DNA of 64,000 nt from Telopea speciosissima. Its lineage: Eukaryota > Streptophyta > Magnoliopsida > Proteales > Proteaceae. Positions 1-10,691 of the stretch are shown piece after piece; positions within the stretch are counted from its first letter, which is position 1, and each line of letters begins with the position of its first letter. The stretch spans positions 33,278,946-33,342,945 of the forward strand of contig NC_057926.1 in assembly GCF_018873765.1 (NCBI RefSeq), written 5' to 3'. The position numbers were made by a program, and so were the translations under genes. The notes under the pieces were generated by a model. The model was not told where the DNA came from and searched no databases. It was given only the letters and a program-made list of their open reading frames with translations.

Positions 1-2040
1 CTTCTTGTGTCTCGTAACACTACTCGAGTCTCTTCTGGTGATAGTATTGCTCTTGTGAGTAGTGGCCACAGTGGGGGTCGTCAGTCTGCCATTGGTTGTC
101 GTTGGGTCTATGTGGTCAAAGTTAATGTTGATGGATCTCTTGCTTGCCTAAAAGCTCGATTGGTGGCCAAAGGCTATGCACAGGTGTATGGTGTTGATTA
201 CTTGGATACCTTTTCTCCAGTTGCCAAGTTCTCCTCTGTTCGTGTCTTGATTTCTCTTGCCATCCCTCATCGGTGAACTTTGCATCAGCTCGATGTCAAG
301 AATGCTTTCCTCCATGGAGATCTCCAAGAGGAGGTGTATATGGAGCAACCTCTAGGGTTTGTTGCTCAAGGGGGGTCTGGGTTAGTTTGCAGATTGAAGA
401 AATCTTTATATGGATTGAAACAGTCTTCAAGGGCCTGGTTTGGCTGATTTACAGAAGTGGTTCTTGAGTTTGGTTTGTCACGATGCAATAGTGATTACTC
501 TCTCTTCTTCCGTCAAACAAGTGTTGGAAGAATTCTTCTGATTTTATATGTTGATGACATTGTGATTACTGGTGATGACCTTACAGGAATTAATAGTTTG
601 AAAACTCATCTACAACAGAGATTTCAAACTAAAGATATGGGAAAGTTGAATTATTTCCTAGGAGTTGAAGTGGCTCAATCTAGGAAGGGAATATCTCGCT
701 CACAATGGAAGTGTGCTAGGGTACAAACCTCTTGATAACCCAATGGATCCCAATATCAAGCTTGTTGCAGATGAGGGAGATCCCCTTGATGATCCAAAAA
801 GAAATAGAAGGTTGGTTGGAAAGCTGAATTACTTGACATTCACTCGACTTGATTTCAAAACTCATCTACAATAGAGATTTCAAACTAAAGATTTGGGAAA
901 GTTGAATTATTTCCTAGGAGTTGAAGTGGCTTAATCCAGGAAGGGAATATCTCTCTCACAACGGAAGTATACTCTTGACTTGCTTATGGAGACTGGGATG
1001 CTAGGGTGCAAACCTCTTGATAACCCAATGGATCCCAATATTAAGCTTGTTGCAGATGAGGGAGATCCCCTTGATGATCCAAAAAGATACAGAAGGTTGG
1101 TTGAAAAGCTGAATTACTTGACATTCATTCGACCCAATTTCAAAACTCATCTACAACAGAGATTTCAAACTAAAGATTTGGGAAAGTTGAATTATTTCCT
1201 AGGAGTTGAAGTGGCTCAATCCAGGAAGGGAATATCTCTCTCACAACGAAAGTATACTCTTGACTTATGGAGACTGGGATGCTAGGGTGCAAACCTCTTG
1301 ATAACCCAATGGATCCCAATATCAAGCTTGTTGCAGATGAGGGAGATCCCCTTGATGATCCAAAAAGATACAAAAGGTTGGTTGGAAAGTTGAATTACTT
1401 GACATTCACTCGACTTGATATTTCATTTCCGGTCAGTGTTGTAAGTCAATTCATGTCATCTCCTAGAACACCTCATTGAGATGCTGTCATTCGGATTTTA
1501 AGGTATTTCAAGAAGGCTCTCGGGCGAGGATTAATGTACACTAATCATAGCCATACACGAGTTGAGGGATTTTCTGATGCAGATTGGGCTGGATCAGTGA
1601 TTGATTGGAGATCAACTACAAGCTACTGTATATTTGTTGGAGGGAACCTTATCTCATGGAAGAGTAAGAAACAAAGTGTAGTGGCTAGATTAAGTGCGAA
1701 ATCAGAGTATCGAGCCATGACACATGCTAGTTGTGAGCTAGTTTGGTTGAAGATGTTGTTGAGTGAGCTAGGGTTTGAGAGTTCTACACCAATGCAATTG
1801 TGGTGTGACAACCAGGCAGCAATACATATTGCCTCAAACCCCGTATTCCATGAGAGAACTAAACACATTGAGGTGGATTGTCACTTTGTAAGAGAAAAAC
1901 TCCAACAGGGTGTAATCTCTACAAAGTATGTCAAGATCGGAGAACAACTTGCTGACATTTTTACCAAGTCTCTAGTAAGTGGGAGGGTTGACTATATTTG
2001 TGAAAAGCTGGGCATGATTGATATATATGCTCTAGCTTGA
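1..2040 (+). mobile_element. Decayed Copia retrotransposon, 3' part of pol (RT to RNase H)
   Basis: The left part of this element lies outside the window. What remains is the reverse transcriptase and RNase H end of a Ty1/Copia polyprotein. Visible motifs are the RT entry segment ([18 protein letters not shown], near 190-245), the catalytic YVDD (about 547-560), and the RNase H blocks GFSDADWAGS (about 1567-1596), LWCDNQAAIHIAS and QLADIFTKSL (to about 1970). A TGA follows SLAIPHR near 274, the frame shifts near 450, a TAG lies near 872 and a TGA near 1478, so it cannot make a working polyprotein. Part of the RT is repeated three times (separate entry). It points the same way as the SNARE gene downstream. 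The LTR is not resolved; a purine tract (GAAGGGG) follows the RNase H stop, so the element probably extends 100-250 bases further. Confidence 0.9.
601..1425 (+). repeat. Tandem triplication inside the Copia RT
   Basis: Three direct copies of one RT segment (thumb/connection, KTHLQQRFQTKD to LTFTRLD) start at 601, 857 and 1142. The first period is 256 bases because that unit lacks about 28 bases around KYTLDLLMETG; the second is 285. Both internal junctions read TTGATTTC then AAAACTC, whereas the natural continuation after the last unit is CTTGATATTTC. Unit two carries stops that units one and three lack. Confidence 0.9.
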
Positions 2041-3141
2041 AGGGGTAAAGACCACTCTCGGAATTAGCGTTAGACAATCCGGCACTAATACCGAGAGGGC
2101 TTCCCCTCCTCTCTTTTCATTTCCTGTTATACCCCTGTAAAGTGTCCTCTAATATATGGATATTTTCTGGTCTCTCTCAGATTTGAGAGTCCAGCTTTTT
2201 CCTCATTCTCTTCTCTTGTCCTTTTCCTTCTTCTTCTATTTCTCTATTATTTACAGTTGTCTTCCACAGAAGAATTTTCTATATGTTGGATCTCTTCTTT
2301 ATAATTTTCAAGCATTGTCTCATCTTTGTAGTCGCTAGCTGCTTTGATTTCTTCTTCTTTATCTTCAATTTTTGGAATTCTGAGTTTCTTTTCTGATATC
2401 TGATTTCATTTATCTGTTTATGCATCTGTTACTAATATTCCAGTATATTAAATCTTTGAGTTTTGCAATGTTATCTTCCACAGCATAATTTTCTCTATGT
2501 TGAATCTCTTCTTTATAATCTTCCAGCATTGTCTCATCTTTGCCATTGCAGGCTGCTTTGATTTCTTTTTCTTTATCTTAAATTTTTGGAATTCTGAGTT
2601 ACCTTTCTGATATCTGATTTCATTTAACTGTTTATGCATCTGTTACTAATATTCCAGTATATTAAATCTTCTGAAATACTCCTATTCTGGTTGCTTAGAA
2701 TCTGGTTATCGATTTTTTGTTCTGGACCATGATTTCTGGAATCCTACTTCGAGTAGGTTTGAGCCGTAACTTCAGATCTGACAATTGGATTGATCTAAAA
2801 TTTTAAGACTTTGTGCCTCAGTCCATATAAACCTTTAACCAGATTTCTGGCGAGATCAGACCATACATCTCTTACATCTGGTTTCTAAACCTGTCACTGT
2901 GATTCTAATCTCATTGGATTTCTGAACCTAGTAATCTTAGGCTTCCAGAAAACCCAATGAGGACTTCCATTTACTCTGCTGTCTTTTAATTATTGCACTT
3001 GTCTGTATAGTTATTTTTTTCCTGAACCACATATTTTTAAGTCGTGCTCATTGGGTGAAAACTACTGAACTTTTTTAGTTTAGTGAGGGAGTTCTATAGT
3101 TATAGGTTTCTTTGTCACTTATCTGCTACTATGGTTGTCAG
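2041..3141 (+). other. Non-coding stretch: Copia 3' end, then presumed SYP81 intron
   Basis: No open gene is visible. The first 100-250 bases are probably the untranslated end or LTR of the Copia remnant. The rest is T-rich, lies immediately upstream of a good 3' splice site (TTGTCAG at 3135-3141) and is best read as intron of the SNARE gene. It contains the 200-base tandem repeat listed separately. Confidence 0.55.
2261..2670 (+). repeat. Two-copy tandem repeat, about 200 bp unit
   Basis: A block beginning CTTCCACAG at 2261 recurs at 2475, each running about 195 bases to TATTAAATCTT. The copies differ by scattered substitutions. It lies in the presumed intron of the SNARE gene and has no coding potential that I can see. 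Confidence 0.85.
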
Positions 3142-4369
3142 GTTTTGATTTTGAGTGAGAGGCTCCACTCCGTGACAATTCAGTTTGACCAGCTTAGAGC
3201 CATTCGCTTCCAGGATGCCATTAATAGAGCAATACCAAGACGAAAGCTACACCGTGCCACTAACCCAAATACAGCGGTTGTATCTGAATCTGATCATTCA
3301 GAGCTCAGGGAATCGAAGAATGAATTTCCATCTGAATCCCTTAGAGTTCAGCAACAACTATTGGATGATGAAACACGAGCTCTTCAGGTAATCATTATGT
3401 TGGTTTACGGTTGAATGCTTTCTTGTAAAAATTCCCCTTTATGCTTTTCTTTATGGAGTTTCTCTGCTGGTTAAGATAGAAATTGCTTGTCACTGTATTC
3501 GGATAGGTAGAGTTGGCCAGTCTTCTAGATGCTGTTCAAGATACTGAGACTAAGATGGTAGAAATGTCTGCACTGAATCACCTTATGGCGACACATGTTC
3601 TTCAACAGTCTAAACAGATAGAGTTTTTGTATGAGCAGGTAAGAATATATTCTTGTTCATCTTTTACCGGTCATTTGTCGTTGCTGACATTGTTAAATCA
3701 TAGAGGGTAATTTTTGAGTTCGATCTTGCTTAGAACAGGTGGGGTTGAGACCTAACATTAAATTGAATTCAAACTCTGATTTAATGAGTGTGAAGATCTA
3801 ATTTTTTAAAGCCTTTCTAAACGTAAGAAAAAAGAATTTGAGAATCAAAAGAATAAATAGGTTCAATCATTGTGAACTTTCTTCTTTCGTGTATGTGTGT
3901 GAGGGAATCCTGCTCCTTATAGATCTCTACAAGGATTATTCCCATTCGACGAGTTCTGAATTCATGTTTATAGTGTATTGGCCATATTACTAATAATCCA
4001 ACATTGAATGAATTTGGTTGGTCCAAATCCTTCTTTTTGGGGTTCTACAAATGAACCAAAATTTTTTTTTGAGAAAAGGGAAGCTGACTTCTGTAGTTTT
4101 ATCATCAATGATTTGAATGCCAAGCCATTGGCATCATTCTTCGCGGACTCCTAGTTAGTTGCGTTAAACTTGACTCAGCATTTATTTTCCTCTTCAGTAT
4201 TCCTATTTTTATGTTCTACTTTCAGGCAGTTGAAGCTACCAAGAATGTGGATATGGGCAACAAGGAGCTGTCCCAAGCCATTCAGCGCAACAGCAGCAGC
4301 AGGACCTTTCTTTTGCTTTTCTTATTTGTACTTACCTTCTCCATCCTGTTTCTAGATTGGTACAGCTAG
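3142..4369 (+). CDS. SYP81: Qa-SNARE, SYP81 / syntaxin 18-like, last three exons
   Basis: Three exons join in phase: 3142-3387, 3507-3638 and 4226-4369, with GT-AG introns. They give about 173 residues ending LFLDWYS, the characteristic end of plant SYP81 proteins. Exon one starts VLILSERLHSVTIQFDQLR; exon two holds most of the SNARE helix (TETKMVEMSALNHLM, then HVLQQSKQIEFLYEQ, with the zero-layer Q in LQQ); exon three completes the helix and gives the tail-anchor segment TFLLLFLFVLTFSILFLDW. Syntaxin 18 family members act in membrane fusion at the ER, in Golgi-to-ER traffic. The usual protein is about 310 residues, so the N-terminal half must be left of the window, beyond the Copia remnant. 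The visible part has no stop or frameshift. Family assignment is strong; whether the whole gene works cannot be judged here. Confidence 0.88.
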
Positions 4370-5540
4370 AAATCGCAAATTCTTCTCCTGGGCAGAGCTG
4401 TTTTTTGTATATATTTTTAGGGAAAAAGAATGCTGCTTGGTCGCATGGCTGCGAAATTACTACACTGCCTCTCCTGAAATAACAAATCCCATCTGTGTTA
4501 ATACCCCTGTGCGCACAGGGGTACACAACCAAGCAGCGATCTCTTGCCCATTCTTTTATGGATTATCATTCTTTTTTTCTTTTTAAATTAATTTCCCTGA
4601 AATTCCTCGCAGTGGGGTTATGAAAATGGATGTTGGAGATATATGTATAGTCTTTAGAACCAGACTGTTCTGGCCTTTTTTTAACTGGTTTGAACTGCAA
4701 GTGGATGACTCTGACTTGAGGGAAATTAAAATATTTTTTTTTGGGATGAAAGAAAAAGAGAGAATAGGTTGGAGATGAGTTTATAGAGCCGTTTTCATAT
4801 CATTAGAGGATCGTAAGGTCAGGGAATTGTAAAGTGAACCTCCTTATGGCAAACTTGACTCCCTTTATTAGGCAAATAAGATCCAGACTCTCCAATGGAG
4901 CTCCTCTATTTTTCTTCCTCTCTTCCTAGAATTTTTTTTGGGAATACCTCCATCTAAGCCTCAATAGAATATGATATCGGTAAAAGCTTATGCTTTACTT
5001 TGTTGCAAGGAAAATAAAGGGAAGGAGAGTGAAAATTATAAACCTAAGAAGGGAATTTTTATTATTAGTACCTAACATAAATGTGTACCTAACATTATAT
5101 AATTCTTATCTTATATAGTAATGATATTTTTAAATGCAAGTTTTATTTTACTTTTCAGATCCAAGGATTCTGATGCAAAATAAAGGGAAATTTAAAAAAT
5201 TTAAAATAGAATAAAAGTAATTTTACAGAGTTAACTGATAATCTTGTGAGGTAATGAATAAAAGTTTCCTTCATAGGTTAGTAATTGTCACTACCCTTTA
5301 ATTTTCCTTGCAAACAAATGGGACCGTAGTGGAATTGGTCACCAGGGAAATCAGGGGAAAGTAATTTGTTCATCATCATTGGATTTATCAATTAAATGGA
5401 TCATAATTGATAGTCCATTGTAATGATTAAACAAGACCTGTTAGAGAGGTCACCAAATCAAACAAGTGGTCTATCTAAGCTAATCCAAAGTCTCTTGTCC
5501 ACAATGTCAAAATTAGTGTATTAGGAGGACTAAAACAAGT
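4370..5540. other. 3' flank of SYP81 and AT-rich intergenic DNA
   Basis: The start is presumably the SYP81 3' untranslated region. No coding signal, RNA gene or transposon end is recognisable in the remainder. Confidence 0.5.
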
Positions 5541-5545
5541 AAAAT

Positions 5546-5576
<31 letters not shown>

Positions 5577-5578
5577 AT

Positions 5579-5633
<55 letters not shown>

Positions 5634-5930
5634 ACCCCAAAACCACTTAGTTGCTTGCAGCTGAGATTATCTAATCTTAGGTGGGTTGGGCAACTACCCC
5701 ACAGTTTCCAAATTTTGTTTCCCTGCTCCCCCTTGCCCAAACCCCCCACCCCACCACCCATGTGATGCCCTCCCCCACCTACATCCCCCTGGCTTAAAAA
5801 AAAAAAAAAAAAAAAAAATTTTAAAAAAAAAAAAAAAAAAACCAACGCCTCACCATTCCCCCCCCCCCCCCCCCCCCCCAACTTTTTTTCGCGCATCCCC
5901 CCCCCCCCATCCCCCCAGATTTCCAATTAG
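5541..5930. repeat. Homopolymer block (poly-C and poly-A runs)
   Basis: Near-pure C runs lie at 5547-5576 (about 30), 5580-5633 (about 54), about 5856-5879 and 5898-5909. A runs lie at about 5796-5818 and 5823-5841. Apparent reading frames here are only poly-glycine, proline or lysine artefacts. Runs of this length are hard to sequence, so their lengths should not be trusted. Confidence 0.9.
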
Positions 5931-5986
5931 GCAAACAAGTAAAATCTTAGTTCATGCACGATTCCGATCTTAGGTGGGTTGGGCAA
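5674..5986 (+). repeat. 20-bp direct repeats bracketing the low-complexity block
   Basis: The 20-mer ATCTTAGGTGGGTTGGGCAA occurs at 5674-5693 and again at 5967-5986. The interval between holds the poly-A tracts and the second poly-C tract. This could be a duplication junction, an old insertion footprint or an assembly join. Confidence 0.75.
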
Positions 5987-6010
5987 TTATCCATGATTGG
6001 CATTTTATGT

Positions 6011-6179
6011 GGATCCCCAGCTGCCCGGCAGAATCGTGTTGCCTAGATACGGTGTTGCACACAATGACCGTCTTACCCCCACTCGGGCAAGGCGATTGGG
6101 CAGGGGTAAGGTGGACATTGCACTCAAAACTGTGTCTGGGAAGCACGGTCCTACCGGGTAGCTCGGCAGTAGAGGATCC
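6011..6179. repeat. Degenerate foldback (MITE-like) element
   Basis: The segment starts and ends with GGATCC, and its two halves are imperfect inverted copies: GCTGCCCGGCAG near 6020 faces CTACCGGGTAGC near 6150, and GTCTTACCCC faces GGGGTAAGGTGG. The whole forms a 169-base imperfect hairpin. No target-site duplication is clear, so the family is not assigned. Confidence 0.5.
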
Positions 6180-6448
6180 AAATTGACTTTATGGTAGTCG
6201 ATTACATGTTGGATAAACACGGCACTTAAACTGTACTCTGGTGTATTCTTATGTTGCGTTTGGTATACTTTATTATAATGCATTCTAGGTCAATAATGCA
6301 TTCCAAAAAATCAGCCTTAATTTCAAAATGTCCACTTTTTATTTTTTGGGTGAAAGGAAAAGGGTAAGATCTTCAAGGGAGGGGGGTTGGGGTTTCTGGG
6401 ATCTACAAAATGTTGAGTTTGAGATTAAGATCATGGATGAAAGACTAA

Positions 6449-6663
6449 GGCTGTGTTTGATATGCTTTCTTAGAATGTATTATTCATCGCCCCATCTTCA
6501 GCTGGTAATCTGTACTAATCTGTACATATCCACCTGATGTGCAGATCCCAAAATAGCCAGCCTGATCATTATTTCAACTGATCTGCCGCCCTAAAGCTTA
6601 AAAATAGAAAGATTATAAATATTAAATATTATTATTATTTAATAATACATACCAAACGCAGCC
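6449..6663. mobile_element. Tourist-like MITE (PIF/Harbinger type)
   Basis: The 215-base AT-rich element has terminal inverted repeats: GGCTGTGTTTGATATG on the left and, read on the other strand, GGCTGCGTTTGGTATG on the right. Both ends are flanked by TAA (6446-6448 and 6664-6666). A three-base TAA/TTA duplication with these termini is typical of Tourist MITEs. A related end (TTGCGTTTGGTAT) near 6254 has no obvious partner and may be a second, broken copy. Confidence 0.7.
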
Positions 6664-6666
6664 TAA

Positions 6667-7723
6667 TGTTGTCCAAATGAGAACTGCAGACAATTAATCG
6701 ACCCATTTGGAGATTAGGTAGTTTATGCTTCCATCCACTAGTGATGTTCATACTTTCTGGTTATAGTTTACAATCCACTTGAGATTGATATAAAACTTAA
6801 TTCTCTCATTACTTGCACCTTTCACCACAAATATTTGGATTTCACTTTTTGTTTTTCAAAGATAATTTAACTGGTCACCTTCATGTTGTCTTCTTCCTCT
6901 TAATTTAATTTTTTAGGCAGATTCATGTTCATCCTTTGATAATATAACCTTTATGATTTGTTTTTTCAATAGGTTCTGACACTCTATGGTTCTTTATTTG
7001 AGGAAGACAAGGAGAAAATACGGATTTTCATCCTCTCTAAGTATGTTGTATTGTCCAGTGCATATATTTAAAGTGCATCAGATGGTAACTACTGCACTTA
7101 AGAGGATAAAAATTCAAGAAAACACGCCCTATGTTGACCACAATAACATGGTAAAAATTTCTGATAACCTAAATGCAACCAAACTTGGTTATTAGAAATT
7201 TTTTTTCTGTTTTTATGTAATCGATTAATTATATTAGATACAGAGGATGCCATTAAGTTTTGCTGGTAAAGTCTGTAGAGGTTTGACACTGAGGAACCAG
7301 GATTGGATTTTGTCTTCACCTCTGATTCTCTAACAATTTACAACTGATTGTCTTGTGTTATGCATCTATTTGGCTCGAAGTAAAAGGTTGGAAAAATGAT
7401 AGGAAAAATGTTCTCTTTTCAGACTTCATTTTACAGTCTTTGGACATAATACAATGGGCCTCATCATAAAAAATTTACATATATATATTAAAAAATTATC
7501 TATTTATACGACATATTTTTTTTTGTAGGTGTTTGGTATGATTTCAATTCCATAATTTTATTTAATATAAATTAAAATTCATAAACATATGAAGAGGTGT
7601 TCATGATTTATTGGCACAAACCATTTATTCTTGTTTATGTACTAAACCTTTATGAGGGTGAAAATTATCAATTTTAGGTAAAATAATGCTATAATAAAAT
7701 GTGGGTGACATTTAAAGCTTATA

Positions 7724-7727
<4 letters not shown>
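6667..7727. other. AT-rich intergenic stretch, no gene recognised
   Basis: A short open segment at about 6973-7040 preceded by a splice-like TTCAATAG reads VLTLYGSLFEEDKEKIRIFIL. It is too short and too isolated to assign, and I recognise no family. Confidence 0.4.

Positions 7728-7766
<39 letters not shown>
7728..7766. repeat. (AT)n microsatellite
   Basis: About 19 uninterrupted AT dinucleotides. Confidence 0.95.
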
Positions 7767-7769
<3 letters not shown>

Positions 7770-8433
7770 TTTATAGTATGACTTAAAATAGGGTCAGGTT
7801 GGGCTAATCTCAGCCCGAGGCCTCAATCCTGGCACGACCCGACCCAACCCTGACTCAAGGTTCTGAAATTTCCAACTGACCCACCCTCAATGCCAAGATA
7901 TCTCAACCTAGGCCCTGTTCGGGCTCAGGACGAGCCAGGGCGGGTTCAGGTTGATAGAGCCAAACTTGCACCCCTATTCTTAGTCTTATGAGGGATGCTA
8001 GTCTAGGAGTGTAAATTGGTCCGGTTCTGGGCTATCGGTACGGTTCCTTAATGGTTCTAGCCTTAAAGGGTTATGACCAGAACTGGACCAATAAGCTAAT
8101 TAGTTCCAAACTTGAGATCCATGACCATTAACTAATGGGTGGGCTGGTTCTGGTTCTTAAACGGTTCCAAAGAGTCCTAAATAAGAAAAATTCCCTAATA
8201 CATGCTACATATATCTAATAATATTATAATAAGACACTAATTTCAATCACATGAGATATGCTTCCCCTTTTTTTTTTTTTTAAATCACAAAACTTGTATA
8301 AGAAAATATTATAACACATGCTACATATATCTAATAATATTATAATAAGCTAACACATGCTACATTTACTCTTTCTTCTTTTTTTTAGAATAAATGTTGT
8401 AAAAATATTCCAACATTTTTATTTTCTTATATT

Positions 8434-8502
8434 GGTCTTTTAGCTCAGTCGGTTAGAGCATCGTGCTAATAACGCGAAGGTTGCAGAGACCTGCATGGGC
8501 CA
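8434..8502 (+). pseudogene. tRNA-Ile(AAU) pseudogene, copy A unit 1
   Basis: The body is a nuclear tRNA-Ile with the AAT anticodon in GCTAATAAC, but five bases of the T arm/loop are missing (GCAG runs straight into AGACC), leaving 69 bases. The same deletion is seen in the copy B counterpart at 30835, so it predates the duplication. Confidence 0.85.
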
Positions 8503-8859
8503 AATTTATTTTGATTTTTTTTTTTTTTAAAGAAAAAACTTTCAAGCAAAATTCTAACATTTTGTATTGATTTTACGTGGAAATTTTCTTCTATTTTTTT
8601 TCATGACTCTTAACTAAAACAGACAAAGGCAACAAAAGAAAATGAATTAAAACATAACCTCTTAATTGATCATTGTTGCATTCTTCTACCAAAACATGTT
8701 GAGTGAAAATATATCCAACACAAGTAGAAGTTGTCAAATTTTTGTTCACAATAATAAAGTACTATTTAATCAAATCTTAGATTAGGAAAATTTTTTCTCG
8801 TGGTATTTTTTTTTTAAATAAATAGGTTTAAATATATTCCAACATAATTTATTTGTATT

Positions 8860-8933
8860 GGCCTATTAGCTCAGTTGGTTAGAACGTCGTGCTAATAACG
8901 CGAAGGTCGCAGGTTCGAGACCTGCATGAGCCA
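8860..8933 (+). pseudogene. tRNA-Ile(AAU)-like gene with stem mismatches, copy A unit 2
   Basis: Full length (74 bases) with A box TAGCTCAGTTGG, anticodon AAT and B box GGTTCGAGACC. Two pairs are broken compared with the copy at 31256: GAAC instead of GAGC in the D stem, and ATGAGCC instead of ATGGGCC in the acceptor stem. It may be transcribed, but the product would be unstable. Probably a decaying gene. Confidence 0.75.
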
Positions 8934-9828
8934 ACTTTATATTGATTTTGTTTTTAAAACTTTCTTCTTTTAAAAACAGTCTACCTAAAATAAGGGCATA
9001 ATTGGTTGAAAATTTTGTTATAAAATTTTCTTCTATTTTTTACAGTCTACCTAAAATAAGGGCAGAATTGGTTGAAAATTCACTGTTAGTGCAGCGGAGT
9101 ATGGATGGATTGAGAATCTTGTTGCTTAGACCAGGTGGTATCTTCATTTAAGACTGAGATCAGACTTCACCAATAACAATTCTTCATCGTCTTTGTTCCT
9201 TCACTACTAACAACTAGGAGTGCCGATACGCTAGCACTACTAAGTAGTGTGCTAGGGCTAGCATAGTGGCTAAACAAGAAAAAAAAGAGAGAGTGAATAC
9301 ACTAAAAATATTCCAACATTTTTATTTTCTTATATTGTCCTTTTAGCACAATTTTTTGATTTAAAATAAAAAATTCCCTAATACATGCTACATATATCTA
9401 ATAATATTATAATAAGAAACTAATTTCAATCACATGAGATATGCTTTACTTTTTTTTGTTTTTTTAAATCACAACTTTTCTATATTACCACTTGTTTTGT
9501 ATTAATTAATAAGTAGGAACATCAGTTAGGATTATTTTAAGGTATGTTCTTAAGTTAGCATTTTCCAAATGGACCTTTAAATTTATAGCCAAATCTTAAT
9601 AGCTCATGAGACAAATGCTACCAGTCAAAATTGAAAGACCAAAAAAAATAAAGGATTTGATTTTAGCTCTCACGAACTTGAGTCCAAAGAATTATATAAC
9701 ATATATAGGGTTATAATGTGAATTTGTTCTAGGACTATTAGTTCCTCTGGTTCCTAATTGGTAGATTCGGGACCGGACCAATAAGCTAATGAGTGAGTCG
9801 ATTCTGATTTGGGTCCGGTGCGATTATC

Positions 9829-10088
9829 CATAGTTCTAAGTATCAGTATCGTATCGTCTGTATCGTGTGATATATATCGATTTTACTAGTCATCAATACC
9901 GATACCATATCGATATCGTATCAATAGCATAATACAAACAAACGGTAAAATAATAAAAAAACTCATTTTTTAAGAAAATTCAAAAGTATTTTTGTTTGAT
10001 ACAGTCAATCCAAATGGATACCATACTGATATCGTATCGATTTTACAAGCCGTCGATACCCGTTCTGATACTGTACATTAAAACCATG
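9829..10088. repeat. MITE-like inverted-repeat element rich in TATCG motifs
   Basis: It begins CATAGTTCTAAG and ends TTAAAACCATG, which are imperfect inverted copies. The interior is made of ATCGATATCG and GATACCG motifs. The better-kept copy is at 43575-43831, where the ends are CATGGTTTTAAG and CTAAAACCATG. It is present in both duplication copies, hence older than the duplication. Confidence 0.6.
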
Positions 10089-10271
10089 ATTATCCTTTCT
10101 GATCCAAAATTGACACATTGGGTGTGGGTAAAATTGAAACTCGTGTATGGGGGGCAACAAAAAGAATTGCTCAATCAATCCTCCCAGGTGCGCCAGGCTT
10201 AAGTCGCCTGACACTGCCACAATGACTGCGTCACATAAATAGTAATAAATAGTAATAAAGGGAAGACGAGG

Positions 10272-10279
10272 TATAAAAG
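10272..10279 (+). promoter_or_regulatory. TATA box of the small gene, copy A
   Basis: TATAAAAG lies 413 bases upstream of the exon 1 ATG, implying a long leader that includes the GA microsatellites at about 10466-10487 and 10586-10608. In copy B the matching site reads TATGAAAG (44254-44261) and sits in a short local duplication. Confidence 0.5.
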
Positions 10280-10691
10280 GTTTTGTATCGTAACGAATGT
10301 ATCTCTCAACGTCAACCCTTTGATTAGCTTTGCTTTACATTAATCCATTGGAAGGTTGACAAGTTTTCATGGATTCTCTCAAAGTGCCAACTGTCCATTT
10401 CATCTCTCTTGCAGCTTTTTCTAATGTTCCCCTATTACATAATTCTCTCAGTGCTCTCTACTCTGATCGAGAGAGAGAGAGAGAGAATCCAAACTAAACC
10501 CGTCACACCAATTAAGAATCCATCAGTATCCAGAAGATTATATAAAAAAGAAAAAATCTTTCCAGTTCTACGTTCCACTAAAAGACAGAGAGAGAGAGAG
10601 AGAGAGAGATATTTATTGTCCGAGAAGAAGGCAAAGATTAGAGAAGACCCATTTTGTGTAATTAGTGATTGGAGACGAGAGAGGGAAGAGA

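Noticed and set aside
5513..5926. Long open frame of poly-glycine on the minus strand
   Set aside because: Produced entirely by C and A homopolymers; no start context, codon structure or homology.
6986..7195. Possible exon pair downstream of SYP81
   Set aside because: A splice-like acceptor exists, but the frame does not continue and no family is recognisable.
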